NCBI RefSeq assembly: GCF_030272615.1
Contig: NC_081405.1
Location: 470,134,008-470,198,007, forward strand
Length of the DNA: 64,000 nucleotides
Reading direction: 5' to 3'
Source of the DNA: Cryptomeria japonica
Lineage: Eukaryota > Streptophyta > Pinopsida > Cupressales > Cupressaceae
The stretch's first letter is position 1; the number at the start of each line of letters is the position of its first letter. The notes under the pieces were generated by a model that was not told where the DNA came from, ran no database searches, and saw only the letters and a program-made list of their open reading frames with translations. The position numbers were made by a program, and so were the translations under genes. Positions 33,382 through 43,251 of the stretch are shown one piece after another.

Positions 33382-34824
33382 TGATGGTATGATGAAAGAA
33401 TAAGTATCCAGTAGATTATTGAGAGGGGGGGGTGAATCAGTAAATAGAAAAACTGATACAAACTTCCCAATCTCAATTTTGTTCATACAAAGTAAACTTA
33501 TCAATGAAATACCACTGTCAAGATAAAAACTCATAAGATAAACTGGGTTGACTATTATAGCAACTTAATAGTAAACAACATCAAACTTATAAACATCCAA
33601 ATGTTTTGTCATATGTCAACAGACTTCATTTCTCAATGCTTCTGGTTATCATGACTTATCAGAATAGTTAAGTAGTTAATCAAATCAACCATAAGATCAT
33701 AACCACAAAAACATTCACCACATGACACGAGTATTTTTTGTCATGGAAACCCAAATAGGTAAACACCACGGTGAGATGAGACTCACAAGATAACTATCTC
33801 AACTCTTCTGAAGTTCGCCCTGTTAGGAGCCAAGCCTATTAAAGCTTTACAAAAGTCTTGTTAAGAACTGATCCTGTTAGGAATCACCCAGCTAAGGGAT
33901 TGACTACAAATGCCTTGTTAGAAGTAATTACCCTATTAGGAGTAACCTCGGTATAGGATTTGAAAATCCAAGCTAATGGATCACCTTGTTAGATGATTTT
34001 AAAAGTAACCAAGCTTGTTAGAGATTACCTAGTTAGGGGATTTCAGTTATGCTATAATTGTTAGAAAACAACAGGGATTTTCTTGATCTGTCTGAATAGC
34101 ACTACACTTGCTTGATTAGATCATTTTTAAGCTCCTATCTGCCTTTACTCAAACTACAGACACATTATTTGGTTCGGCAACCACACACTCAATTGATCTC
34201 TGCCAACACCTTAACAAGACAACTTCATCGACCTTATAAACAAATCAATTAGGTTAGTAACACAAAAAAAAAGCTCATAGAGACTACAAACAAGTCGGTT
34301 CAAGTATGACCGTTGGATTACATAGCAATCTTTGCACATTAATCAAGAAAGCCTTGACCGCTCTTTGATCACCTCTTCGATCTTTGTAACTCATCACACG
34401 CTTTGCATTAGATGCAATACAGTTTGCTCATTCCCTAGAAAAAAATGCGCCAAAAACATTTTGAAATTGTTTTCATACAATGACCATACGTGTCACCATC
34501 ATTATCGCTCAACATTAGATCATAAACCAACATAACCAGTTCAACAACCTTAATCGGTTAGGGTTTAACAAAAATAACATCCAGTAGGGTTTACCGGTTA
34601 CATCAAATAGATAGGGTTTAACCTTTTACTCTTTTGAACTTTTAACCTGTTACCAGTTACCGGTTCAACTCACAAACTTACATACCGATTTACAATTTCC
34701 TTCACAAAGTTCATCATACCGGTTACAAGACAATATCAACAATAATAGCAATATTATTACTTGTTAATTGATATCAATGACAACATAACATATCATTAAT
34801 GCAATCTTCATGCAAATGCCAACA
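33382..34824 (-). repeat. 5' LTR of copia element C
   Basis: A 1,443-bp partner of 23300-24728. It has the same TGTTGGCATTTGCATG start and ATCA end in element sense. Its U5 hairpin (33416-33422 with 33437-33443) has one mispair relative to the other copy. It is followed by the duplicated target TAAAC at 34825-34829. Confidence 0.92.
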
Positions 34825-34909
34825 TAAACTCATTATTTAGATCCGCAATTTAAATATGTTAAAGAGAACATGCAATGGAATGAGTACTAGAAAATAAACT
34901 CAAATATTT

Positions 34910-34956
34910 TATGTATATGAATAAATACACATGCACATGCGCGTGCACACACACAC

Positions 34957-35009
<53 letters not shown>

Positions 35010-35169
35010 GTACATGTATGTATGTGTATATATGTGTACATATGTATGTGTATATATGTGTGTGTGTGTATACACATATACATATACATATACATGTACA
35101 TGTACATGTATATATATATATGACAAATATATATACATATGTACAAAATGTATATGCACATATACATTT

Positions 35170-35235
<66 letters not shown>

Positions 35236-35262
35236 GTGTGTGTGTGTACATATATAAGTATA
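34910..35262. repeat. CA/TG/TA microsatellite tract
   Basis: Mixed simple repeats: (CA)n at about 34960-35007, TATG and TACATG units to about 35120, (TA)n at 35174-35232, then (TG)n. Open frames through it on all strands consist only of Tyr/Ile/His/Thr/Val/Cys alternations and are not genes. 34830-34909 and 35263-35294 are short unique AT-rich stretches. Confidence 0.97.
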
Positions 35263-36160
35263 CATATCTATGTATTGATGAATCAATGATGAACTGTTAG
35301 TACCAAACCGATACTGAGAGGGGGGGTGAATCAGTACTCAGAAAAACACTTTTCTTGTATCGGTTTGATTGAGAACACTGCACTTGACTGGCAAGCAATA
35401 ACACCAGTCTAAACTAGATTACCACCGGTTCAACAAAGTGAAAGACATAAACTGGTAACTCAGCTTTCCAAACAATCTAACATCTTAGTTCCTCTTCACC
35501 CATATGCATACACTAGTAATACATTAGCATAAATGTAAAGACTTATAGGTTCAACATGCTTCACCGCTTAACAAAGAATAACAAAGCATCACATGAAAAG
35601 CATCACACAACACACATATTTTTCACGTGGAAACCCAACTGGGAAAAACCACGGTGGGGATGAATACCCACAAGTTGTTCTTTGAACCCTTTTGAAGTCC
35701 GCTCTGTTAGGAGCCTAGTCTGGTTAAAGACTTTACAATAGGTTTTGTTAGGAACCGATCCTGCTAGGGATCACTTGGTTCAGGGATGGCTAAAATACCC
35801 GGTTAAGAGTTAAACCCTGTTAAAGGTTACCTTGTTAGAGGATTTTAAGAACTCAATGGTTTTGAGTCACCCTATTAAAGGATTCACAACAAGCTGGTTA
35901 AAGCTGCCCTCTTAAGGGATTTTCGAACTGTTGAAGTGGTTAGAGGTCAATAGGTATTACAATGATCTGGTAACAGCACTCAATGCCAATGCAAATCCAT
36001 TTTAGTTCCTTCCTTCTGCACTCACACTCTGCAGGTATCTATTCTCTTATGTGGTCTGGCAAGAATCACGTATCTTTGCACTTAGATACACAACATTTGC
36101 CAACAACCTCAACATGAAAAACAACATCGACCTTATAGGAAGCAGATAGATTGGTAGCAT

Positions 36161-36185
36161 AAACCCTAAACCCTAAACCCTAAAC
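36161..36185. repeat. Telomere-like repeat in LTR G
   Basis: AAACCCT three times followed by AAAC, i.e. the Arabidopsis-type plant telomere unit in a short interstitial run. Confidence 0.9.
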
Positions 36186-36570
36186 ATTTAGGTTAAGAAA
36201 TTCGGTCGGTTAAATCCTAACCATTGATCGTATTGCATTGATTACAACAGTCTTGAATAGATCTCAAGATGTTCTCCAATGTTCATTCTTTACTGCTTCT
36301 TGGGGTTGATAACCCATCACGCGTTCTCCACCGTTTACAGAGACTTCGCACATTCTCAAGGTAGATAGGATCAATCTCCTTCATGCAAGATCCTTCACGC
36401 GTACAAGGCTAACGTGGCAACACAATCTATTCTTCATTACAATGCTAACTCATCACACGATGTCATCAGTTGAATCACACAAGCATAGAACACTTCAACC
36501 GGAAACCCTGAAGCTAAGGCTACCAACTGTTAGTCATACCATATGAAACCTTGATACAAAACATTCCATA

Positions 36571-36740
36571 TACCGGTTCACACTCCAACATACTAATTCA
36601 CTTGGACAAACATACCGCTTCACTTTTTCATATATACCGGTTCACTTGGACAAACATACCGCTTCACTTTTTCACATATACCGGTTCACAACATCATACC
36701 GGTTCTCTTGCAAGTGCTTACTTCAATATACCGGTTCACT
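36571..36740. promoter_or_regulatory. ACCGGTTCAC repeats in the U3 of LTR G
   Basis: ATACCGGTTCAC or close variants occur about six times, with one exact tandem stretch of about 46 bp (CACTTGGACAAACATACCGC repeated at 36599 and 36643). They lie 70-240 bp from the U3 start, where plant LTRs usually have enhancer repeats. AACCGG words fit MYB-type sites; that is inference. Confidence 0.55.
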
Positions 36741-36810
36741 CTTCATCATATTGACATCAATGACAACATACAATAACATCATGTCAACATACTCTGCACA
36801 CATGCCAACA

Positions 36811-36848
36811 TGTATACATATGTATATATATATATATATATGTACACA

Positions 36849-36895
<47 letters not shown>

Positions 36896-37305
36896 ACATA
36901 TACATATACATATATATACATATACATGTATATATGTATATATATACATATGTATACATATACATACATGTAAATATGTATATATTTTATACATATATAC
37001 ATACATATACATACATATATATATGTATATATGTATGTATATATATATGTATGTATGTATATATTTACATATATATGTATATATATACATATATATGTAA
37101 ATATGTATATTTACATATATATGTATATATATACATACATATATACATATATATACATATATACATACATATACATACATATATGTGTATATGTGTATAT
37201 ATATATACACATATATGTATATATATGTATGTATATATGTATATATATGTATGTATATATGTATATATGTATATATGTATATATATACACATATGTATAT
37301 ATGTA
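36811..37305. repeat. TATATG/TACATA microsatellite tract
   Basis: About 495 bp of TA, TATG, TACA and TATATG units between solo LTR G and gypsy I. The last five bases, ATGTA (37301-37305), are the left target duplication of element I. Confidence 0.97.
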
Positions 37306-38339
37306 TGTTGGGTGAATATTTTGTCACCAGCATACCAATGGCAAAATATATAATTCACACATAGCTATGTTGAGAAATTAATCTCTCCTCTCATCAATGG
37401 GAGGTTCCCTTTGAAATTTCTTCTCTAATTAATAAGAAATCAAAATATGTGGGTTGGTATTGGGCATATAACTCTCTTTTTTCAAAGTCTATGTATTCTC
37501 CCTCTACCTTGTTACAATTTCTCTATCGTTTTAGAAACTTAAAGAAAAGAACAATGAATCTAACAACCTACGCTAAAACTTACAATCAAGTAGCATGAAG
37601 TCTCTCTTGAATGTAATACTAACTCAAACGGATTATTACAAAAAGTTAGAAATTTAACTCGCAGCTCAAAGTCTTCAAGTATGAATTCCTAATATTTTAA
37701 ACTAAAAGAAACTGCAGTAATACAAAGCATACCACTAATTACTTAATTTATCAGAAGATTTCCCAACTATTTTGTTAGCTCAAAGTCTACTCAACACATT
37801 TGGAAATCTCTTTCAATAACATAGACAAATTTGCCAACAAGATTCTAATATATATAAGAATGATTATGAGAACTAAGCATAGGAATAATTCCAATCACAA
37901 TCACAATCTTCTACTCACTCAAAGTTGAGGTCTAATGGATTTCTTTCTTATATTACTTTGAATCCAATTTTACATCCAAAAATCTCAAAGTCTTATTTGG
38001 CAAAAAAAATTCAGCAAAGTTTTGCTAAGCATATTCAAAGATAAATATTTACAAATGAGGTCCTCCTTAAATAGGAAAAGAATGGAGAAAAATGTGGGCA
38101 CATTTGACTAATTCAACTGCACAGTCCCAATTTACTACAACTACAGCATAAGGAAAATGTGTAGCTACAAGAAAACTAACAGCATCTAATGATGCAATTG
38201 CATAAAAAGAAAAAGCAAAAGGGGACACTTTATTCATCTTTCTCCTCCTCATTCGATTTATGGAACTCTTCAAAATTAGTTAGGATGGCTTTCATCTCTA
38301 CTTCATCTGGCATTGGGGTAGAACTTGTGATCACGCGAA

Positions 38340-41300
38340 CATGGTAAATCGCATCTTAAATCTTTACATGTTTCTTTTTTACATCCTTCAACATGGATGC
38401 AAGGACTTCAAAACTCACCTGAATCTCTAGTAATTTATCAAATGTGTCAAGTGAGAAATCCTATCCCATGCAATGATCCATTAGATAAAGGAATTATTGT
38501 GTGATAGCTTCACCAGTAATGAGATTCTTATTGCCATCATATAAATAACACCGAAGACCGGCAACTTTGGAAAAAATGAGATCAATCTCATCATCACCTT
38601 CCTTCTTCTCTCAATCCAGCTCTGCAATTGTCAACCTTATTGTTTCTTTCTTATGAGACAATAATGAAAAATTTTGGATATACTTTTCCCTTGTAGGAAT
38701 TACCTTATTTTCAACAAGGACATCTATCCTGAAGTCCTCCATTTTCCTCCAAAGGGTTGTACTTTTCTCAACTTCCTCAATCTCCTGCGATAATGAAGTT
38801 TTGAGTCCTTGCATTTGACTTTGGATTACTTCAAAATCCACCAATAGTCCAGTTGTTGAACTTAGAAGATGAGAGTCTTCCGACCTTAGCCTTGAAATCC
38901 ACTCATCCATCACTCGGCCATTGGTTCCTACCTGTTCAATTTTCTTTAGAGTTTCAGTGTCCATTAAGGATCCTATGGCCTCAACTTCCTGAGAAGATTG
39001 TGTGACCTTCAGAAGAACATTGGTCAATTGTTCACATTTATGCTTCAATTCATTCTTCTCATCCCTCTCTTGATGAAATCTTCGTAACAAAGAGTTGAAA
39101 GTTGTCTGAGAATCCAACTTAACACTCTCATGTGTTTCCACCCCGAGCTCTATGGTTTGCATGGTGTAATCCTCAGGTCGTATGTTGCCTTTATCTTTAT
39201 CTGATGATGGCACCATGACCTTAGCATACTTTCTCTTAGAAGTCAGGTCTACTAGCACTCGAGATATCGTCTTTGGCTTCTTTGTTCCCTTAGGTTTCGG
39301 AGGAACCAACTACTCAAAATCAAACTCATCTGGAGAAATTAGCTGTTTTTTCCTCTTAGGGGCCACTACTTCCATCCAAGGTGGTAATTCTGGATTGGAT
39401 GATGGAGTAGTAGCTCCTTGTTGATCTTCATTTATGATTTTGAGAGCAGGCTGACTAGAGCTCGGAGTAGTTATGAGTGTTGTTGATGGCATCAATGTTG
39501 AAGTATCTTGCGGGACACTTGTCGATGTTGCAACAGTTGTTGCTATTAACATATTTTTAGTTACAGATGGGAGAATTCAAGGTGTTGTGGATGCAACCTT
39601 AGTACTTACCAATGGTGGAATTTCTGTTGTGATTGTAGTAACAGGTAAGTTCACTGTAGATTGTTCTTCAAATGCCCCTTCCAAGGCTTCATTAAAATCC
39701 AGCATCGTAGATCAAATGGTGGATGAAGGAAAATCATCCAAATTGGAGAAATTGGTTAGTGTTAAAAACTATTGAGCAGCCTCTGATTGCTCCATGACCA
39801 TACCTAGATCCCCATCTTGAAAATCCTTATCCTCCTGATCAGAGTCAGAATCAATAGAGTGGACGATCACCTCAGAATGAGTCGATACTTGTGAAGTGAT
39901 CTGGGCATCAACTCCACCTAGATGTGATGTTTCTTCAATCTGTACTTCCTCTTGTTGAGGAATTTTACCCTCTTCAATCCCCTTCTCTTTTTCAATTTCA
40001 ATGGAAAGTGGCTATTCTGGCTCATTTGTGACTGTCCCCTACACTGTTGATGATGACTCACCCTTCTTGGACCCTTTAATTGTAAATTTAATTTTGGGCC
40101 CTTTCCCCTTAGATTATACTACAGGGGCTGAGGATAGTGCTTGTGGATCTGCCCCGCTCTTTGTTCTTGTCTTAGTTGTAGCCATCTTGCCAAACGAGCC
40201 ATCACTATTATCATCATCCCTAGAACTAGCAGGTAGTTGTTTCATCCTAAGATTCTTCTTTATCAGCCAAGCATTGGTGTTTGCCAGGATGGGAGCAATC
40301 CTTTGAGTGATGGATTTGCTTTCCTTCTTTGACCATTGCACTGGAGGGAGTGAAGAATTAGCAATCTTCTTCTCTTAATAGACAGGGTCTATTATGTCAT
40401 CTGTGTCTTCCATGGTCATTGGGATCTTTGCTAAGTCCAAATTTTTAATTTGTTCAAGGGTAAGTCGACTAAAATCTATCCTTCTTATATCTTCCTCATT
40501 CTGACAGTCCGCCCATACATCTTCAAACCAGTAGACATGGGTATAATTCCTCTTGAGTTTGTTCTTTATGCCATGAAAGTCAAAATTGTTTCGTGCCTTG
40601 AATATTCTCATAGTATTCCATTGCATTTCTTCCTCCATGTTCTTGGCTTTAGGGTTGGTTAGGACTGAGTAGCTACTGATTGACTCTAGGAACTTCAACC
40701 CAATCTTATGTTCTTGTGCTTTCTTTTCATGCACATAAATTAGTTGTCTACACAACTCCATGAGAATGATCTTATCATAAGGTAACCTTGGTAGAATAAA
40801 AGGCTCACCTGAGAAACACCCAATCCAGATGTAAGTGAATGTAGGGAATTGAAGGAAAACACATCCGAAGTGAGATACCCCGTTATAAGCAGCCTTTAAT
40901 AATCTCTACTTCTGCAGGCTCTTATCAAACATGCACTTCCATACAGCAAAGAAGGCATCATTAACTCTTATGAAGTGACTACCTTGATTCTTGATGGTAA
41001 GTTGATCATAATACTCCCAGACAGGCACCAATCTCCTATCACCCTTGGTAGATAAACCTGGATATTGCCTCATAGAAGCATTTGCATAAACCAGGTATGA
41101 GGTCATGTATAATTTTAGTGTTACTTTGACTCCTTCAATTAAGAACAGAGCACATCGTTTATCTGTTCACCCCAATCAATTCTTGCAGCCCCTTTCCTGA
41201 TTATATTCATGTAGTAACACATCCAGGTTTGAAAGTAATGAGAGTCTTTTAGCCCCTTCACTCTTGACAACATGGTGACCATGTTGTTGTATTCCTCATT

Positions 41301-41882
41301 GAAGTCACTCTTGTAGAAGGACTTCGACCATCATGAGGTAGTAGAATTTTTGGCAGCAGAGAGGTACACAGTATTGACCACTTTCTTGCATTTAACTTCA
41401 TTTTTCTCACAGTACTCTTGAGCACTCTCTTACGAAATGTTAGCTACCTCTTCAACTGGAGAGCCTTTGAATACACTATTGAAAAATACACTATCCAAAG
41501 TCATGATGACATTTTGATCTGCATCCTTCACCTATCTTGTATTCGGATCAAAATGATCCGCTATTGCAAGTACAAATTATGGGTCATGAGCTGCAACTGG
41601 GAAGGATGCATATTTATGCAACACAGATTTGGTCAGATTGGTTAGGTGAGCAGGAGCTTTCCCAACTTAGTCAATGAATTCCTGCATACTGACATGTCCA
41701 ATCTCAGTATCTCTGATCTCCTTGATATTCGAGTCCACTAAACTCTTTGCGTACATATTCAAGTACTTATCATACTTGTACTTCATCTTTTTCATTGATG
41801 TTTTACCCGGAGAAGATTCCAATTGACTCGTGGAAGGCTCAGGTTTATCTTGAGGGAGCTTTGACATTAGCGATGACTGCAT
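38340..41882 (-). pseudogene. LTR-borne ORF of element I, copy in the 3' LTR
   Basis: I do not recognise this protein. The reading starts MQSSLMSKLPQDKPEPSTSQ at 41882. It contains a basic N-terminal segment, a KSVLHKYASFPVAAHDP segment, then from 41106 one frame with several stops. That frame carries CPGLSTKGDRRLVPVWEYYD-like, CVFLQFPTFTYIRIG-like and EEEMQWNTMRIFKARNNFDF segments, a Lys-rich and Ser/Thr-rich linker, and a coiled-coil C-terminus (MVPPKPKGTKKPKT onward, 39309-38611) that continues to about 38340. About 1,180 codons in all. Its N-terminal part is absent from the other LTR, so this copy alone shows the likely start. Confidence 0.6.
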
Positions 41883-42044
41883 TCAACACTGAAGATTAGC
41901 TCTTTTGATAGTTATCATCATCATCAAAATTATTTTTTCTCAATCAGATCGAAAAACCGGACTCAGAACAGGCTTAGGAGTATAACTACCAAAAACAGCA
42001 GGTCGGGGAAAAAACTCTGACATGCTCTTTAGAAAACAAAAATC

Positions 42045-42468
42045 GCACATCGGACTTTAAAGTCCGATGTGCTATTTTGGTTCAGTTGTCAGCACATCGG
42101 ACTTTAAACTCCGATGTGCAATCCAAGGAAGATCATTAGCACATCGGACTTTAAAGTCCAATGTGCAAGGGTAAAACCTTTTGGAAAAACCAACACATCG
42201 GACTTTAAAGTCTGATGTGCAGATCGGGGGAAAAACAACTGATTGACATGTCGGGTTTTAAAACCCGACATGTCAATCAAATCCTCTCCCCTCGCGTATC
42301 AGATTTTAAAGTCCGATATGCAAAGGTTACCCTCTGACATATTGGACTTTAAAGTCCTATACGCGAGGGGGGCTTAAATGATCAGCCTGCATATCACATT
42401 TTAAAATCCGATATGCAGGCCAAAGGGAAGAATAAACTGGGAGGGAAATCGGAGTTTAAAGTCCGATT
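42045..42468. repeat. Array of nine palindromes in the LTR of element I
   Basis: Nine self-complementary units, centres about every 37-57 bp (42058, 42105, 42152, 42206, 42259, 42307, 42350, 42402, 42457). The core is GGACTTTAAAGTCC or a variant. The first, 42045-42072, is a perfect 28-bp palindrome; the fifth, 42240-42279, a perfect 40-bp palindrome with a different arm; the eighth, 42385-42420, pairs 34 of 36 bases. Arms differ among units (CACATC/GATGTG, TGACATGTC/GACATGTCA, GCCTGCATATC/GATATGCAGGC) but remain complementary. The array lies 160-590 bp upstream of the LTR-borne ORF start. Confidence 0.93.
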
Positions 42469-42482
42469 AACCTCTCGATACA

Positions 42483-42762
42483 TCACAAAAAAAAACAAGG
42501 CGAAAAAGGAAAACGCAAATAGGAAGAAAAAACCCGAAATGTAAACACAAAAACCCTACCTTCTTCGTCACAAATGATTGAAAAATCTGATGGTGATGCG
42601 ATCAAATCTTCAAAGCGACGAGCGAAAACAGAGGAGGACGCGCGGAGAAGAAAAAACACAAGCAATAATGAAGAAATGAAATGCAAAATTAACTAAATAA
42701 ACCCATTGATTAACAATAAATGTTGCATTAATTGCTAACTCGCAATGCACTCTCCGGCCAAA
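42483..42762. other. Interval between the two palindrome groups
   Basis: AT-rich, with an A-rich stretch at 42485-42545. A 67-codon minus-strand frame here has a hydrophobic start resembling a signal peptide, but nothing else supports it as a gene. It could be leader sequence of the LTR transcript. Confidence 0.3.
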
Positions 42763-42765
42763 TAG

Positions 42766-42919
42766 CCTGCAGGTCAGACTTTAAAGTTCGAACTGCAGGG
42801 GAAGACTACCTGTAGGTTGGACTTTAAAGTTCGATCTACAAGCTAAAAACCAAACATGTGCACACCGGACTTTGCAAAGAAAGACCCTGCAAGTCGAACG
42901 TTAAAGTCCGACCTGCAGG
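42766..42919. repeat. Three further palindromes in the LTR of element I
   Basis: Units at 42766-42799, 42811-42840 and 42886-42919 share the GACTTTAAAGT core with CCTGCAG or TGTAG arms. The middle unit pairs over 15 bp per arm if three G-T pairs are allowed. A lone half unit, CACCGGACTTT, is at about 42862. This group is 170-325 bp from the LTR start. Confidence 0.85.
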
Positions 42920-43251
42920 TAAAACTGCAAACTTTGAAAAACTTAGAAAACACTAAAAATGAAAAGCAAGAAGCTAAATGAGCTAACCGACGGAGTCGAT
43001 CAAGCTCTCCTGAAGGTCGTAAGGTACAAAACGGATGAGTTTTGTAGGGTTGCCTCATGATTTTGGCCATGCTAAAATTGAGGACAACAGCTGGCTCTGA
43101 CTGGGGAACAAGCTGCACCACTTGAAGCTTGTAGAATCCAGAACTCTGAGTGCCTGTATCCATTGGGCTATATTGTCAGGTGATGAAAAGACTTAAAAAA
43201 GAAAAGGATATACATATTTTACAACAAGTACAACTTGCTTTACATTGCTCT

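Larger units (their letters stand above)
23300..34824 (-). mobile_element. Complete copia element C, minus strand, with nested solo LTR D
   Basis: Both LTRs (23300-24728 and 33382-34824), polypurine tract, primer site and the full copia gene order are present, and the element is flanked by the 5-bp duplication TAAAC (23295-23299, 34825-34829). Without the 4.15 kb LTR D it is about 7.4 kb. Compared by eye, the two LTRs differ at roughly one base in 20-25, so the insertion is not recent. Gag, protease, integrase, RT and RNase H all carry stops or shifts. Confidence 0.92.
35295..36810 (-). repeat. Solo copia LTR G
   Basis: A 1,516-bp LTR on the minus strand, TGTTGGCATGTGTGC ... GGTACTAACA in element sense. 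It is related to the LTRs of C by its U3 end, by the GACATCAATGACAACAT stretch and by the U5 hairpin (35312-35317 TACTGA with 35331-35336 TCAGTA). No primer site, polypurine tract or gene adjoins it. The five bases at either side do not match (TGAAC and TGTAT), so it may have arisen by recombination between different copies. U3 carries repeated ACCGGTTCAC motifs, and 36161-36185 has telomere-like repeats. Confidence 0.78.
37306..43089 (-). repeat. 3' LTR of gypsy element I, 5,784 bp
   Basis: In element sense it begins TGTTGTCCTCAATTTTAGC at 43089 and ends ATTCACCCAACA at 37306. From its start: three palindromes (42766-42919), an AT-rich stretch, nine palindromes (42045-42468), a long ORF (41882 to about 38340), then about 1 kb of AT-rich sequence without a gene. 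It aligns with 49277-53701 except for about 41709-43065, which the other copy lacks. No clear polypurine tract precedes 43089, so this inner boundary is inferred from the matching end of the 5' LTR. Confidence 0.75.

Noticed and set aside
34859-35289. Long open frames on both strands through simple repeats (also at 36646-37353, 53137-54462, 55548-56314 and 62109-62698)
   Set aside because: Their translations are Tyr/Ile/His/Thr/Val/Cys/Met alternations from (TA)n, (TG)n and (CA)n. A repeat without stops is open in every frame by composition. Where a real gene is joined (53685 onward), only the non-repeat part was kept.
35295-36810. Target duplication for solo LTR G
   Set aside because: The flanking pentamers TGAAC and TGTAT do not match, and shifting the ends by a few bases did not give a duplication, so I left it unassigned.
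42045-42468. Regularly spaced repeats reminiscent of a CRISPR array
   Set aside because: The sequence is a plant retrotransposon LTR. The repeated units vary in their arms, the intervening bases are short, and no cas gene exists. Palindromes with covarying arms are a different kind of structure.
42843-43163. A 106-codon minus-strand frame before the LTR of element I
   Set aside because: It spans the inferred LTR boundary at 43089 and runs into palindromes. It shows no recognisable motif, so it is probably chance or leader sequence.
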